From: Chryseobacterium candidae
GTDB lineage: Bacteria > Bacteroidota > Bacteroidia > Flavobacteriales > Weeksellaceae
Length of the DNA stretch: 64,000 bases
Reading direction: 5' to 3'
Assembly (NCBI RefSeq): GCF_004916905.1
Contig: NZ_SDLV01000006.1
Location: 1 to 64,000 of the forward strand
Within the stretch, counting starts at the first letter, position 1. Every line of letters begins with the position of its first letter. A program made the translations under genes and the position numbers. The notes beneath the pieces are model-generated. The model was given only the letters and a program-made list of their open reading frames with translations. It searched no databases and was not told where the DNA came from. Of this stretch, positions 51,034-58,635 are shown in pieces.

Positions 51034-51474
51034 TTAGTTTGAAAGTTTTACAGAATAAGAAGTTGTGACAAACTTTGTAGACTGGTAAATAGAGTTGCAC
51101 ACAACCCCGGATAATCTGTAGTTCTGATTTTTAGGAACCATAGTGTATCCTATCTTACCGGCACCAATAGGAATTTTCTTGAAAAAATTACCTCCGCTTA
51201 CTGTAAGCACCATATTGCATGGGGATTTATTTTCTACAGAAATAGAGGTCCTGGGATTTTTAGGATCATCACTATTAAGAAGGTCATTAAGTACGTCGGC
51301 TGTTTCCGGTTTATAAGTCTTTATAAGATCATTGTACTCTCTTTCTGTATTGGCTCTGTTACCGGAATTGTTGGCAGGATAAGGGTAGGAAGTTCCTCCC
51401 GGGTAGGCTCCATAATTGACATTACAGCTGGCAAGAATCAATGAAGTTCCGGTAAGAACTAATAGTTTTTTCAT
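51034..51474 (-). CDS. lipoprotein of a family repeated in this region
   Basis: Protein of 146 residues with lipobox LILASC at about 12-17 and a Pro/Gly/Tyr-rich linker (NYGAYPGGTSYPYPANN). The mature part has the block VLNDLLNSDDPKNPRTSISVENKSPCNMVLTVSGGNFFKKIPIGAGKIGYTMVPKNQNYRLSGVVCNSIYQSTK, which aligns with the neighbours at 51471, 52960 and 62728, including the two conserved cysteines (SPCNM and VVCNS). I believe this matches DUF6759, but could not check. It overlaps the upstream paralog by 4 bases and is the last gene of an operon starting at trmB. Confidence 0.8.
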   Translation of the reverse strand: MKKLLVLTGTSLILASCNVNYGAYPGGTSYPYPANNSGNRANTEREYNDLIKTYKPETADVLNDLLNSDDPKNPRTSISVENKSPCNMVLTVSGGNFFKKIPIGAGKIGYTMVPKNQNYRLSGVVCNSIYQSTKFVTTSYSVKLSN

Positions 51475-52172
51475 CCTATTTTATTTTTTGACTTTTGTTT
51501 TTTCTGTGATTGCTCCGTTATCTGCTCCTTTTGAATTGATTTCAGTTCAACATTGGAGGGTTTCGGGTTGTCTATTGTTACAAATATACTTTTTTTAATG
51601 TCTTTCTGAGAGGAATATTTCATATCACAGATGTTGCTGCTAAGCGTATATGAATCTTTTTTAAGTACAATGAAGTTTTCTGCACGAGCAGGAACTGCAA
51701 GATTATAAAACTCTTTTCCTTCTATCCGTAATACAATATTGCAGTCAGAATTATTTTTGAATAAGAGAATAGCTTCATTACGGCTGATATCCTCATTAAA
51801 CATAGCGTTCAGCACCTTTACTGTCTTCTCCTTATGTTCAGCAGATGTTTCAGCAATAAGCTTTCTAAACTCTTCCGCATCATCAGAATCAGGATTCCTC
51901 ATCGCGTTCTTCGGAATATCCGCAATAACAGGCCTTGCTTCCATAGGTTTGGCAGTAAGTGCACCCTTTGTCCATTCGGAGTTTTTTAAAGCAATAAGCT
52001 TGGGCTTCAGCACGGTTTTTTTAGGATCGTCAGGGTGTGCGTTCTTCAGGTATTCTTCAATTTCTTTAATATTTGTGCTTTTTAAAATGTCTTTACTGCT
52101 CTTTTGGGCCTGTGTAAAGTTGGAGATAAGAAATGTGAAGAATAAAATTGTTAAAAAATTTTTTTTCATCAT
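51471..52172 (-). CDS. exported protein of the same repeated family
   Basis: Protein of 233 residues, signal peptide about 1-22 (NFTQAQ). N-terminal half: IKEIEEYLKNAHPDDPKKTVLKPKLIALK, a repeat-like module also seen in the 52960 protein. C-terminal half: EEFRKLIAETSAEHKEKTVKVLNAMFNEDISRNEAILLFKNNSDCNIVLRIEG, FYNLAVPARAENFIVLKKDSYTLSSNICDMKYSSQKDIKKSI, then a polar Lys/Gln tail. The two conserved Cys (SDCNI and NICDM) could pair. Function unknown, periplasmic. Starts 13 bases after trmB and overlaps the following lipoprotein by 4. Confidence 0.82.
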   Translation of the reverse strand: MMKKNFLTILFFTFLISNFTQAQKSSKDILKSTNIKEIEEYLKNAHPDDPKKTVLKPKLIALKNSEWTKGALTAKPMEARPVIADIPKNAMRNPDSDDAEEFRKLIAETSAEHKEKTVKVLNAMFNEDISRNEAILLFKNNSDCNIVLRIEGKEFYNLAVPARAENFIVLKKDSYTLSSNICDMKYSSQKDIKKSIFVTIDNPKPSNVELKSIQKEQITEQSQKKQKSKNKIG

Positions 52173-52185
52173 ATCGTTTAATTCA

Positions 52186-52863
52186 TCAGTTTATCCGGAA
52201 TTTGATATAAGTAATGGTTTTTCCTTTCGCTGAGAATAGCTCTTCATAATACGTTTTGATATCTCTCAAATGCTCTGTATTAGGATCGTATTCTGGTGCA
52301 CCATATATATCATGGTGGGCAGAAATGATCTCATAACCTGCTCCTTGCAGATATCCAAGCGTATACCCATGCAGGAATTCTGAATCGGTTTTCAGGTGAA
52401 TGATACCTCCTGGCTTCAGGAACTTTTTATATCGGTTTAAAAAATCCGGATGTGTTAATCTGTGTTTTGTTCTTTTGTATTTAATCTGTGGATCCGGGAA
52501 TGTAATCCAAATTTCGTCAACTTCATTTTCTGCAAAGAAATAATCAACAAGCTCAATCTGAGTTCTCAAAAACGCTACATTATTCATCTTGTTTTCTACA
52601 GCTTCTTTTGCGCCAAACCAAAATCTTGCTCCTTTAATATCTACTCCGATAAAGTTTTTTTCAGGAAATGTTTTTGCGAGCCCTACAGAATATTCCCCTT
52701 TTCCACAACCTAATTCCAGTATAACTGGATTATCATTTTTAAAGAAATTGTCTCTCCATTTTCCTTTAAGATCGAAACCATTTAAAGCATCTTCCCTTGT
52801 TGGCTGGATTACATTCGGTAATATTTTGTTTTCTGCAAATCTTGCTAATTTATTCTTGCCCAT
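52186..52863 (-). CDS. trmB: tRNA (guanine-N7)-methyltransferase
   Basis: Methylates G46 of tRNA with S-adenosylmethionine (EC 2.1.1.33). 225 residues from the ATG at 52863 (MGKNKLARFAENK), the usual N-terminus; the frame extends 7 codons upstream. SAM motif ILELGCGKGEYSVGLAK, NFIGVDIKGARFWFGAK, the catalytic region DEIWITFPDPQIKYKRTKHRLTHPDFL and the tail PNTEHLRDIKTYYEELFSAKGKTITYIKF. First gene of an operon with two members of the repeated exported family; no functional link is evident. Confidence 0.96.
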   Translation of the reverse strand: MGKNKLARFAENKILPNVIQPTREDALNGFDLKGKWRDNFFKNDNPVILELGCGKGEYSVGLAKTFPEKNFIGVDIKGARFWFGAKEAVENKMNNVAFLRTQIELVDYFFAENEVDEIWITFPDPQIKYKRTKHRLTHPDFLNRYKKFLKPGGIIHLKTDSEFLHGYTLGYLQGAGYEIISAHHDIYGAPEYDPNTEHLRDIKTYYEELFSAKGKTITYIKFRIN

Positions 52864-52881
52864 TGAGTTATAAAATGAGTG

Positions 52882-52889
52882 CAAAAATA
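52882..52889 (-). promoter_or_regulatory. candidate -7 element of the trmB operon
   Basis: TATTTTTG on the minus strand, 18 bases upstream of the ATG at 52863. Confidence 0.5.
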
Positions 52890-52905
52890 GTGAAAATTTA
52901 TGGAG

Positions 52906-52939
52906 TCTCTATGTCTTTTGGTGGTAAAAGACATAGAGA
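52906..52939 (-). terminator. strong hairpin behind the 52960 gene
   Basis: Arms TCTCTATGTCTTTT and AAAAGACATAGAGA pair over 14 bases around a 6-base loop. The following minus-strand bases have no long T run, so termination may be partial. Confidence 0.55.
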
Positions 52940-52959
52940 TAATTTGCCTTTGGTGTGTA

Positions 52960-53724
52960 TTATTGACTTCCCAGAGCCACCATAATGGGTCTTTCAATTG
53001 TTTTTTGTGAAGCATACTGAGCTCCGCAAACCAGGCTGGTAAAAAGATATTGCCCTTTTTCTATAACAATGGAGCCTTCGCCCTGAGCAGGAACTGCCAG
53101 TCTATATTTGGTAGTTCCTACACCTTCCATTCTTACAATGATATTGCAGTCTGACTTATTTTGAATCAAAACAATGCATTCCTTAGCATTAGGATCATTA
53201 TCAAATAAGGAATTTAAAATTTTTACAGTCCTGTTTTTATGTTCTACAGGAGAGACTGCCATTAACATGTTGAACTCTTCTGCTTCAGTGTTGGGAATTG
53301 CGCTATTGGCAGTAGTGTTGACAACATATGTATTTTGGGCAGTACTGGGCGTATACACAGTGGTAGATTGTTTTGCAGCCAGCTCAGCTTTATATTTTGC
53401 AATCTGTTTTTGTTTGATGATGGCATTCATTTCATCAAAGGTAATTTTGGTAGAAGGTCTTCTCCGCAGCATAGCAAGCATTTCCTGCATGTCTTTTACC
53501 TTTTGGTCTGCAGGATGTGCATTCTTGATATACTCTTTCATCATTTCCATCACCCTGGGTTTCAGAACGGATCTTTTGGGATCATCAGGATGGGCGTCCC
53601 GTAAAAAGGCATTAATCTCGTAGATATTCTTACTTTTCAAAATATTACTGTAGTCTTTCCCTTTTTTTTGAGAAGACATGGTAACGAAAAACATACAACA
53701 AAGAAGTAAAAGTAATTTTTTCAT
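52960..53724 (-). CDS. exported protein of the repeated family
   Basis: Protein of 254 residues with signal peptide about 1-18. Two copies of the AHPDDPKRSVLKPRV-type module (about 43-60 and the related KNAHPADQKVKD near 68-78), a Gln/Lys/Thr-rich middle, then the family domain: AEEFNMLMAVSPVEHKNRTVKILNSLFDNDPNAKECIVLIQNKSDCNIIVRMEG, YRLAVPAQGEGSIVIEKGQYLFTSLVCGAQYASQKTIER. Conserved Cys in SDCNI and LVCGA. Same gene family as 51034, 51471 and 62728. Monocistronic; unknown function. Confidence 0.82.
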   Translation of the reverse strand: MKKLLLLLCCMFFVTMSSQKKGKDYSNILKSKNIYEINAFLRDAHPDDPKRSVLKPRVMEMMKEYIKNAHPADQKVKDMQEMLAMLRRRPSTKITFDEMNAIIKQKQIAKYKAELAAKQSTTVYTPSTAQNTYVVNTTANSAIPNTEAEEFNMLMAVSPVEHKNRTVKILNSLFDNDPNAKECIVLIQNKSDCNIIVRMEGVGTTKYRLAVPAQGEGSIVIEKGQYLFTSLVCGAQYASQKTIERPIMVALGSQ

Positions 53725-53949
53725 TAATTAATATTAAATTAAAAATTCGGTGCTTCACTCTTAATTTGCGTTTTGGTTGCTTAGTTTTTATTTGATAACG
53801 AAATACAAGGCTTTTTATTTTTAAACACTTGTTTGTGAGATAAAATTAAGCATATTTTTGAACATTGAAGAATAATGTGTTGTGAAATTTGAATAATTCA
53901 TATTTTTCGAATAGCAGTAAAGGATAGATGGTCTTTCCAGCTATTCAAC

Positions 53950-53982
53950 AAAAAAATAACCCATGTAATATACATGAGTTAT
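53950..53982 (-). terminator. terminator of the 54015 gene
   Basis: ACTCATGTA pairs with TACATGGGT on the minus strand, with a T run following. The 290-base gap to the 53724 start shows no clear -7 element elsewhere. Confidence 0.75.
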
Positions 53983-54014
53983 AAAATATTTTGAGTTGTT
54001 TTTTACCTGATTTT

Positions 54015-54809
54015 CTAGTTACTGCCTACAACTTCCTGAAGATGCGAACTTCTAAGTCTTTTCTGGTAGATTGGAAGGTATTTTTCAATAGGCACTTTCA
54101 CAGCTTCAAAGTTGCCTGCCAGCACATAAGCCTGGATGTTTTCTGAGGAATAAACAAACTGAAGGAAGTTATCAATTAAGTTTTCCGGTATTTTAAATTT
54201 GGCAAAATAATCTTTACCCAGATAATTTTTGATCTGTGCCACAGAACTGTTCATCCTTTCATAGGCCTGATAACGCTGTTTTTTCTTTCTTTCTCCTGAA
54301 AGAATATCATAGATGCTTTCCAGACTGAAGGTAAGACCTCCATCCCGAAGTCCGGCAACAGGCAGTTCTGGAGGCGTACCGTCACCTTTTGGTTCAGGAA
54401 GACCAATTACTTTTTTAAGAGCATAAGCTTTGTCTTCTTTTCTTAAAGAATTTACATCATACCGAAGATTTCCGGTAGGCTTGAACCTGCTGAGAACAAT
54501 TTCCTGAATTTCATAATAGGCAATCTTAAGCTCAACCAGATTTTTTTGTTCCATGGATTGAGGGGTAAGCTTGATATCTTTTCTTTCGGTTACAATAGAG
54601 GTAAACCGGATCACATCCCCGGTATTGGCCGGAATATTAAAATTACCATTGTAATCCGTAAGAACAGTTTTTTGTGTATTCAAGTTTGTGACATACACCT
54701 GATTGAGATATAAAATAGAGTTGTCTCTCAGAAATACCTCCCCGGAATATATTTGTGCATTAATTTTTGCCAGAAAAACCAATAGCAGCAGAGTAAACAG
54801 TTTCTTCAT
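54015..54809 (-). CDS. exported protein with carboxypeptidase-regulatory-like domain
   Basis: Protein of 264 residues, signal peptide 1-18 (AKINAQ). Residues about 20-95 form a carboxypeptidase-regulatory-like beta domain (YSGEVFLRDNSILYLNQVYVTNLNTQKTVLTDYNGNFNIPANTGDVIRFTSI). The C-terminal 150 residues are helical and polar (LESIYDILSGERKKKQRYQAYERMNSSVAQIKNYLG), without named family. Likely periplasmic. It lies upstream of the repeated-family gene on the same strand but with its own promoter and terminator. Confidence 0.82.
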   Translation of the reverse strand: MKKLFTLLLLVFLAKINAQIYSGEVFLRDNSILYLNQVYVTNLNTQKTVLTDYNGNFNIPANTGDVIRFTSIVTERKDIKLTPQSMEQKNLVELKIAYYEIQEIVLSRFKPTGNLRYDVNSLRKEDKAYALKKVIGLPEPKGDGTPPELPVAGLRDGGLTFSLESIYDILSGERKKKQRYQAYERMNSSVAQIKNYLGKDYFAKFKIPENLIDNFLQFVYSSENIQAYVLAGNFEAVKVPIEKYLPIYQKRLRSSHLQEVVGSN

Positions 54810-54817
54810 ATAATGCG

Positions 54818-54825
54818 CAAAATTA
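54818..54825 (-). promoter_or_regulatory. candidate -7 element of the 54015-54809 gene
   Basis: TAATTTTG on the minus strand, 8 bases upstream of the ATG. Confidence 0.45.
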
Positions 54826-54952
54826 CATAGAAATAAAGCAATTATATATAGTTAGATGAAGAATAGTGGTTAAAGTTATATTAAACTTTGGGATTTAATT
54901 GTTAAGGAGTGTTAGAAACCTGCCATTCATTTAAAAAGTAGGGTATGTATAT

Positions 54953-55006
54953 AAAAAACCGGAAGAAAGAGGTGCTGAATCTTCAATTGATGTTTCATCC
55001 GGCTTT
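54953..55006 (-). terminator. possible terminator of the 1132-residue T9SS protein gene
   Basis: AAGCCGGA pairs with TCCGGTT across a loop of about 35 bases and is followed by a T run on the minus strand. Long loop, so moderate support. Confidence 0.5.
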
Positions 55007-55012
55007 CTGTTG

Positions 55013-58000
55013 TTATCTATGTTTTACAAGTAGCCAGCTTGTGTATTTTACCAGAAGATTGGAACCATATTCTGTCCAGGTAATAAAGTACCAGTAATTT
55101 GCTGTAGGAACATACCTGCCACCAATTCTTCCATCCCAGGTGTATCTGTTTTCAGGAGTACCTCTGAAGACTTCCGCACCATACCTGTCAAAGATACGAA
55201 ATACAAGATTATCATTCTTCATTAAAGCAGAATAGTCTATTGTTTCATTAACGCCGTCTCCATTTGGAGTAATAGTGTTGATCAGATTGATAATGGCAAA
55301 GGGTTTTTTAATATCCTCACACATTTTGGAGTCCCTTACAAATATATTGTGTGCTCCTCTGGGAACATTGTAGAAAACATTAGAACTTTGCCATACTACA
55401 CCATCTAAAGAATATTCATAAGGGGGTGTACCACCACTTGCTCCAACTTTTACAGTTGTTCCGTCAATTTCAATAGAGGTTATTATAGGAAGCGGCAGTT
55501 CTGTAACATTTACGGATTGCTTGTAAACACATCCATTGGAGGTAAGTTCTACCCAATAACTTCCGGGGCCGACATTGGTGATGGAAGGAGTGGTAGCTCC
55601 TGTGCTCCATAAATATTTTTCAAAACCAGGTCCTGCATTAAGTGTTGTAGTTGTTTTTGGACAAATTGCCTTGTCTTTTAGAATGTCTGATTTCTTAGGA
55701 ACTTTAATGTTGATTTTCAGAGTGCCTACTTCAGGACAAATTCCATTTTTTTCAAAACGGATATAATAAGTCTGCGAAGTCGTAATATTAACAGTGGGTG
55801 AAACTGCATTCACATTATTCTGCGCATCTGCTAAAGTTGCATGGAAAGTGTAGGCTACATTTGGATCTAATGTAAACTGAGGAATAAACTGAGTTAAGTT
55901 GATGTTTTTTATTCCATCTAAATCATCATCACAGATGCTTTCAGTAACGTTTTTTGTAATCAATGTTATTTTGGCTCCGATACTGAATTGTAAAGGTTTG
56001 ATTACGGAAGCACATCCATCAGGAGAATCTACTCTGATATAAATGGTTGTGTTTGCTGTATAACTCCAGTTGTTTGGGAGACTATTGTTATTTCCTGCAT
56101 TGGCATCTGCTAAATTTGCATAATATCTGACATTCGTAAAGTAATTAGGGTTATTCAATACAATAGGGGTAATATTGGAAAGCACAACAGTAACTGATCC
56201 ATCCAGATTATCATCACAGAAAACACCATTGTAGTTATCCAATATGATAGCTTTATTAAAAAGAGATAGTGTTATTTGTGCAATATTTTTACAGCCAATA
56301 TGGTCATTAACAACTGCATATATGATTGTTCCGTTAGTTGCGGTATAGGCGGTTGTGTTATTTATCAATGCTGCGGCATTTTCATTCTGAGCATCCAGAA
56401 GGGTAGGATAATAAGTAATGGTAACAGGGGAATTGCTGGTAACATTGGCTGTCGTCAGATTGAAGGTTCCCTGCCCATTGATATCACAGGCAGATAATGT
56501 TGCATTCATTACCGTTAGAGGCTGAATATTCAGGGTAACGGTTACTGTTTCACAATCCGGGAAGTCGGGGTCGTTTCCGCAGAATGTATAAGTGAATGTA
56601 TCTGTTCCTGATGTGCCCAGAGTATTTACAGTATAAGTAATAATACCAGTAGCAGGGTTTACAACAGCTGTACCTAATGAAGGCGCTGTTGTAATAGCTA
56701 CCGTACCTGGACTGGGAGTCTGTGATGAACTGCTGAATGTAGGAATTATGGTTTTAGCATTACATACGTTATATGATGTATTGGTCAGTTTTGTACAGTT
56801 CAGAACTTTAAATTGTTCAGTAACCAAAGGTGCACAACTTCCCATTGTTACAGAGCATGTGTAGTATCCTGGTAATGTAGGGGTGATTGTCGAAGTGGTA
56901 GCTCCCGGAACAATAATTCCGTTTCTATACCATTGGTAGGTATCATAGATTAAAGGATCTACGGTAAGTATCATTCCCGGAATACAGCCGCCTCCGGATT
57001 GTAAAATAACAGGTTGTGTAGGAAAGCCCGCAAAAAAGCCTCCATACCCTACAGCATCACTTCCGGCATTGATTCCAGCCATAATTGCTTTATCTGAAAC
57101 TACAGTAATCGTACCCGTCACGTTGGGTATTCCATAAGTGACCCAATTCGTTGTACCCGTCATGTTGTAAGGGCCGGTTATTGCAGGAGGACTAGCTCCG
57201 TTCACTGTAACGTTAGCTCCTCTTTCAGTAATAATATTTAGTTTTGTGGGAATATTAAGCACTCCTCCGGGGTTACCATTGGAATGAACAAAATTTTCAT
57301 TGATAAGGCCAAGTTCATTAATTTGCTTTGGCAGGTAACAGTTCAAAGCAGGAATATAATTAAATCCACCGGTGGCCGTTTCATTTCCTGTATTTGCAGC
57401 TCCTGCTAAAATTTGGTAGACATAAGCATTTTTTGATGTTTTGAGATATAAGTTATAATGTCCGTTGCCCTGAAGGATGTATTTTGAGTCGGGAATTACA
57501 AAGTATTTTCCGGCATTGATGGTAGAAACAGGAAGAATTTCATTATTGACAAATATCTGAGTATTGTCTTCAGTAGCTATTACAATAGCTCCTTCCATGT
57601 GGGAACCAATAGCACCATTACCTTTTACAAGAGCAAATTCATTTCCGAGTCTGTTGACAGGTACTGCCTGGTCCATTAAAATATCTGAGCTGGAAGTGAT
57701 GTTTCCTGCATATTGTCCATTAAAATTTCCGTTGGTAACATTGATTGGTTTGGTTGATGTAATTTTTGAACCAATGAAACCATCAAAGTTTGATGCTATA
57801 TTTCCAATCCCATCAATAATATAAGATTGCCCTTTATTTAAAATGAAAGTGATTGTCGGGTTGGTTGCTCCGGTCATTCCGTTTGAAAACTGAACGGTAG
57901 GGCTGTATCCGGAAATCGTGACGGAAGTATTATCTTCAGTTGCCAGTATACTTGTCATAAAGTTCAATATAGGATTACTTACTGTGATAGGAGCAGAAGC

Positions 58001-58411
58001 TACATAGAATTTTTGTCCTGTGGAAGGAATCCCTTTTGAAGTAAGGATTTCCGCATGATTGAACACAGAGAACCTTAGATTGGCATAAAAAGGAAATTCA
58101 GCTTTAAGATATAACCCCTTAGATGTTGGAGTAAATAGATCTGCCTGCAGTTTGGTAATAATATAAGTCCTTAATACATCAAACTTTTGAGGGTTGTTTT
58201 TACTGATATTTACCGTCCCGATCAGAATATTATTGTTATAAATGCTTACAGGAAAAGGGGTTGTTCTGTTAGTAGATAAGTAAAGTTTCTGGTAAGGAGA
58301 AGAAGCACCTGATCTGTCTATCATGGGAGCAAACCAATGCTCTCGGTCCAACTGGGCAAAAGCAGAAGTGAAAATACAGAACATAAACAAAAAACATAAA
58401 ATTTTTTTCAT
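55013..58411 (-). CDS. giant surface protein: IgGFc-binding-type domain, T9SS type B sorting domain
   Basis: Protein of 1132 residues, signal peptide about 1-19. The region to about 450 is the IgGFc-binding-like domain (LATEDNTSVTISGYSP, QSYIIDGIGN, FNYIPALNCYLPKQINELG, GGFFAGFPTQPVI). Then an Ig-like part (YQWYRNGIIVPGATTSTITPTLPGYYTCSV), an HYR/cadherin-like part, and three similar modules with CDDNLDG or CDDDLDG loops at about 725-905, likely calcium-binding. The last 85 residues are the CHU_C-type B sorting domain (NTITPNGDGVNETIDYS, FRIFDRYGAEVFRG, YTWDGRIGG, YWYFITWTE). Secreted by the type 9 system and kept at the surface. The paralog at 58636 lacks most of the middle modules. Confidence 0.9.
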   Translation of the reverse strand: MKKILCFLFMFCIFTSAFAQLDREHWFAPMIDRSGASSPYQKLYLSTNRTTPFPVSIYNNNILIGTVNISKNNPQKFDVLRTYIITKLQADLFTPTSKGLYLKAEFPFYANLRFSVFNHAEILTSKGIPSTGQKFYVASAPITVSNPILNFMTSILATEDNTSVTISGYSPTVQFSNGMTGATNPTITFILNKGQSYIIDGIGNIASNFDGFIGSKITSTKPINVTNGNFNGQYAGNITSSSDILMDQAVPVNRLGNEFALVKGNGAIGSHMEGAIVIATEDNTQIFVNNEILPVSTINAGKYFVIPDSKYILQGNGHYNLYLKTSKNAYVYQILAGAANTGNETATGGFNYIPALNCYLPKQINELGLINENFVHSNGNPGGVLNIPTKLNIITERGANVTVNGASPPAITGPYNMTGTTNWVTYGIPNVTGTITVVSDKAIMAGINAGSDAVGYGGFFAGFPTQPVILQSGGGCIPGMILTVDPLIYDTYQWYRNGIIVPGATTSTITPTLPGYYTCSVTMGSCAPLVTEQFKVLNCTKLTNTSYNVCNAKTIIPTFSSSSQTPSPGTVAITTAPSLGTAVVNPATGIITYTVNTLGTSGTDTFTYTFCGNDPDFPDCETVTVTLNIQPLTVMNATLSACDINGQGTFNLTTANVTSNSPVTITYYPTLLDAQNENAAALINNTTAYTATNGTIIYAVVNDHIGCKNIAQITLSLFNKAIILDNYNGVFCDDNLDGSVTVVLSNITPIVLNNPNYFTNVRYYANLADANAGNNNSLPNNWSYTANTTIYIRVDSPDGCASVIKPLQFSIGAKITLITKNVTESICDDDLDGIKNINLTQFIPQFTLDPNVAYTFHATLADAQNNVNAVSPTVNITTSQTYYIRFEKNGICPEVGTLKINIKVPKKSDILKDKAICPKTTTTLNAGPGFEKYLWSTGATTPSITNVGPGSYWVELTSNGCVYKQSVNVTELPLPIITSIEIDGTTVKVGASGGTPPYEYSLDGVVWQSSNVFYNVPRGAHNIFVRDSKMCEDIKKPFAIINLINTITPNGDGVNETIDYSALMKNDNLVFRIFDRYGAEVFRGTPENRYTWDGRIGGRYVPTANYWYFITWTEYGSNLLVKYTSWLLVKHR

Positions 58412-58430
58412 TCAGCGGTGGTCTTTATCA

Positions 58431-58438
58431 CAAATTTA
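58431..58438 (-). promoter_or_regulatory. candidate -7 element of the 55013-58411 gene
   Basis: TAAATTTG on the minus strand, 19 bases upstream of the ATG. Confidence 0.45.
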
Positions 58439-58576
58439 GTAATAAAAAGTATTAAATTGTTGAAAATAGAACAAAAAATACATGATTTTGAAATTGTAGT
58501 TAAACAAAATTTAAGTTTATGTTATCTTTTTTCTCTTTTTAACATAATATAATAAGCAAATTTAACTTTACAGCTT

Positions 58577-58610
58577 AAAAAAATGAGCCACGATCTGATG
58601 ATCGTGGCTC
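58577..58610 (-). terminator. terminator of the 941-residue T9SS protein gene
   Basis: GAGCCACGATC pairs with GATCGTGGCTC around 4 bases and seven T follow on the minus strand. Confidence 0.88.
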
Positions 58611-58635
58611 GTTCAAAATAGTTTTAAACTAATTA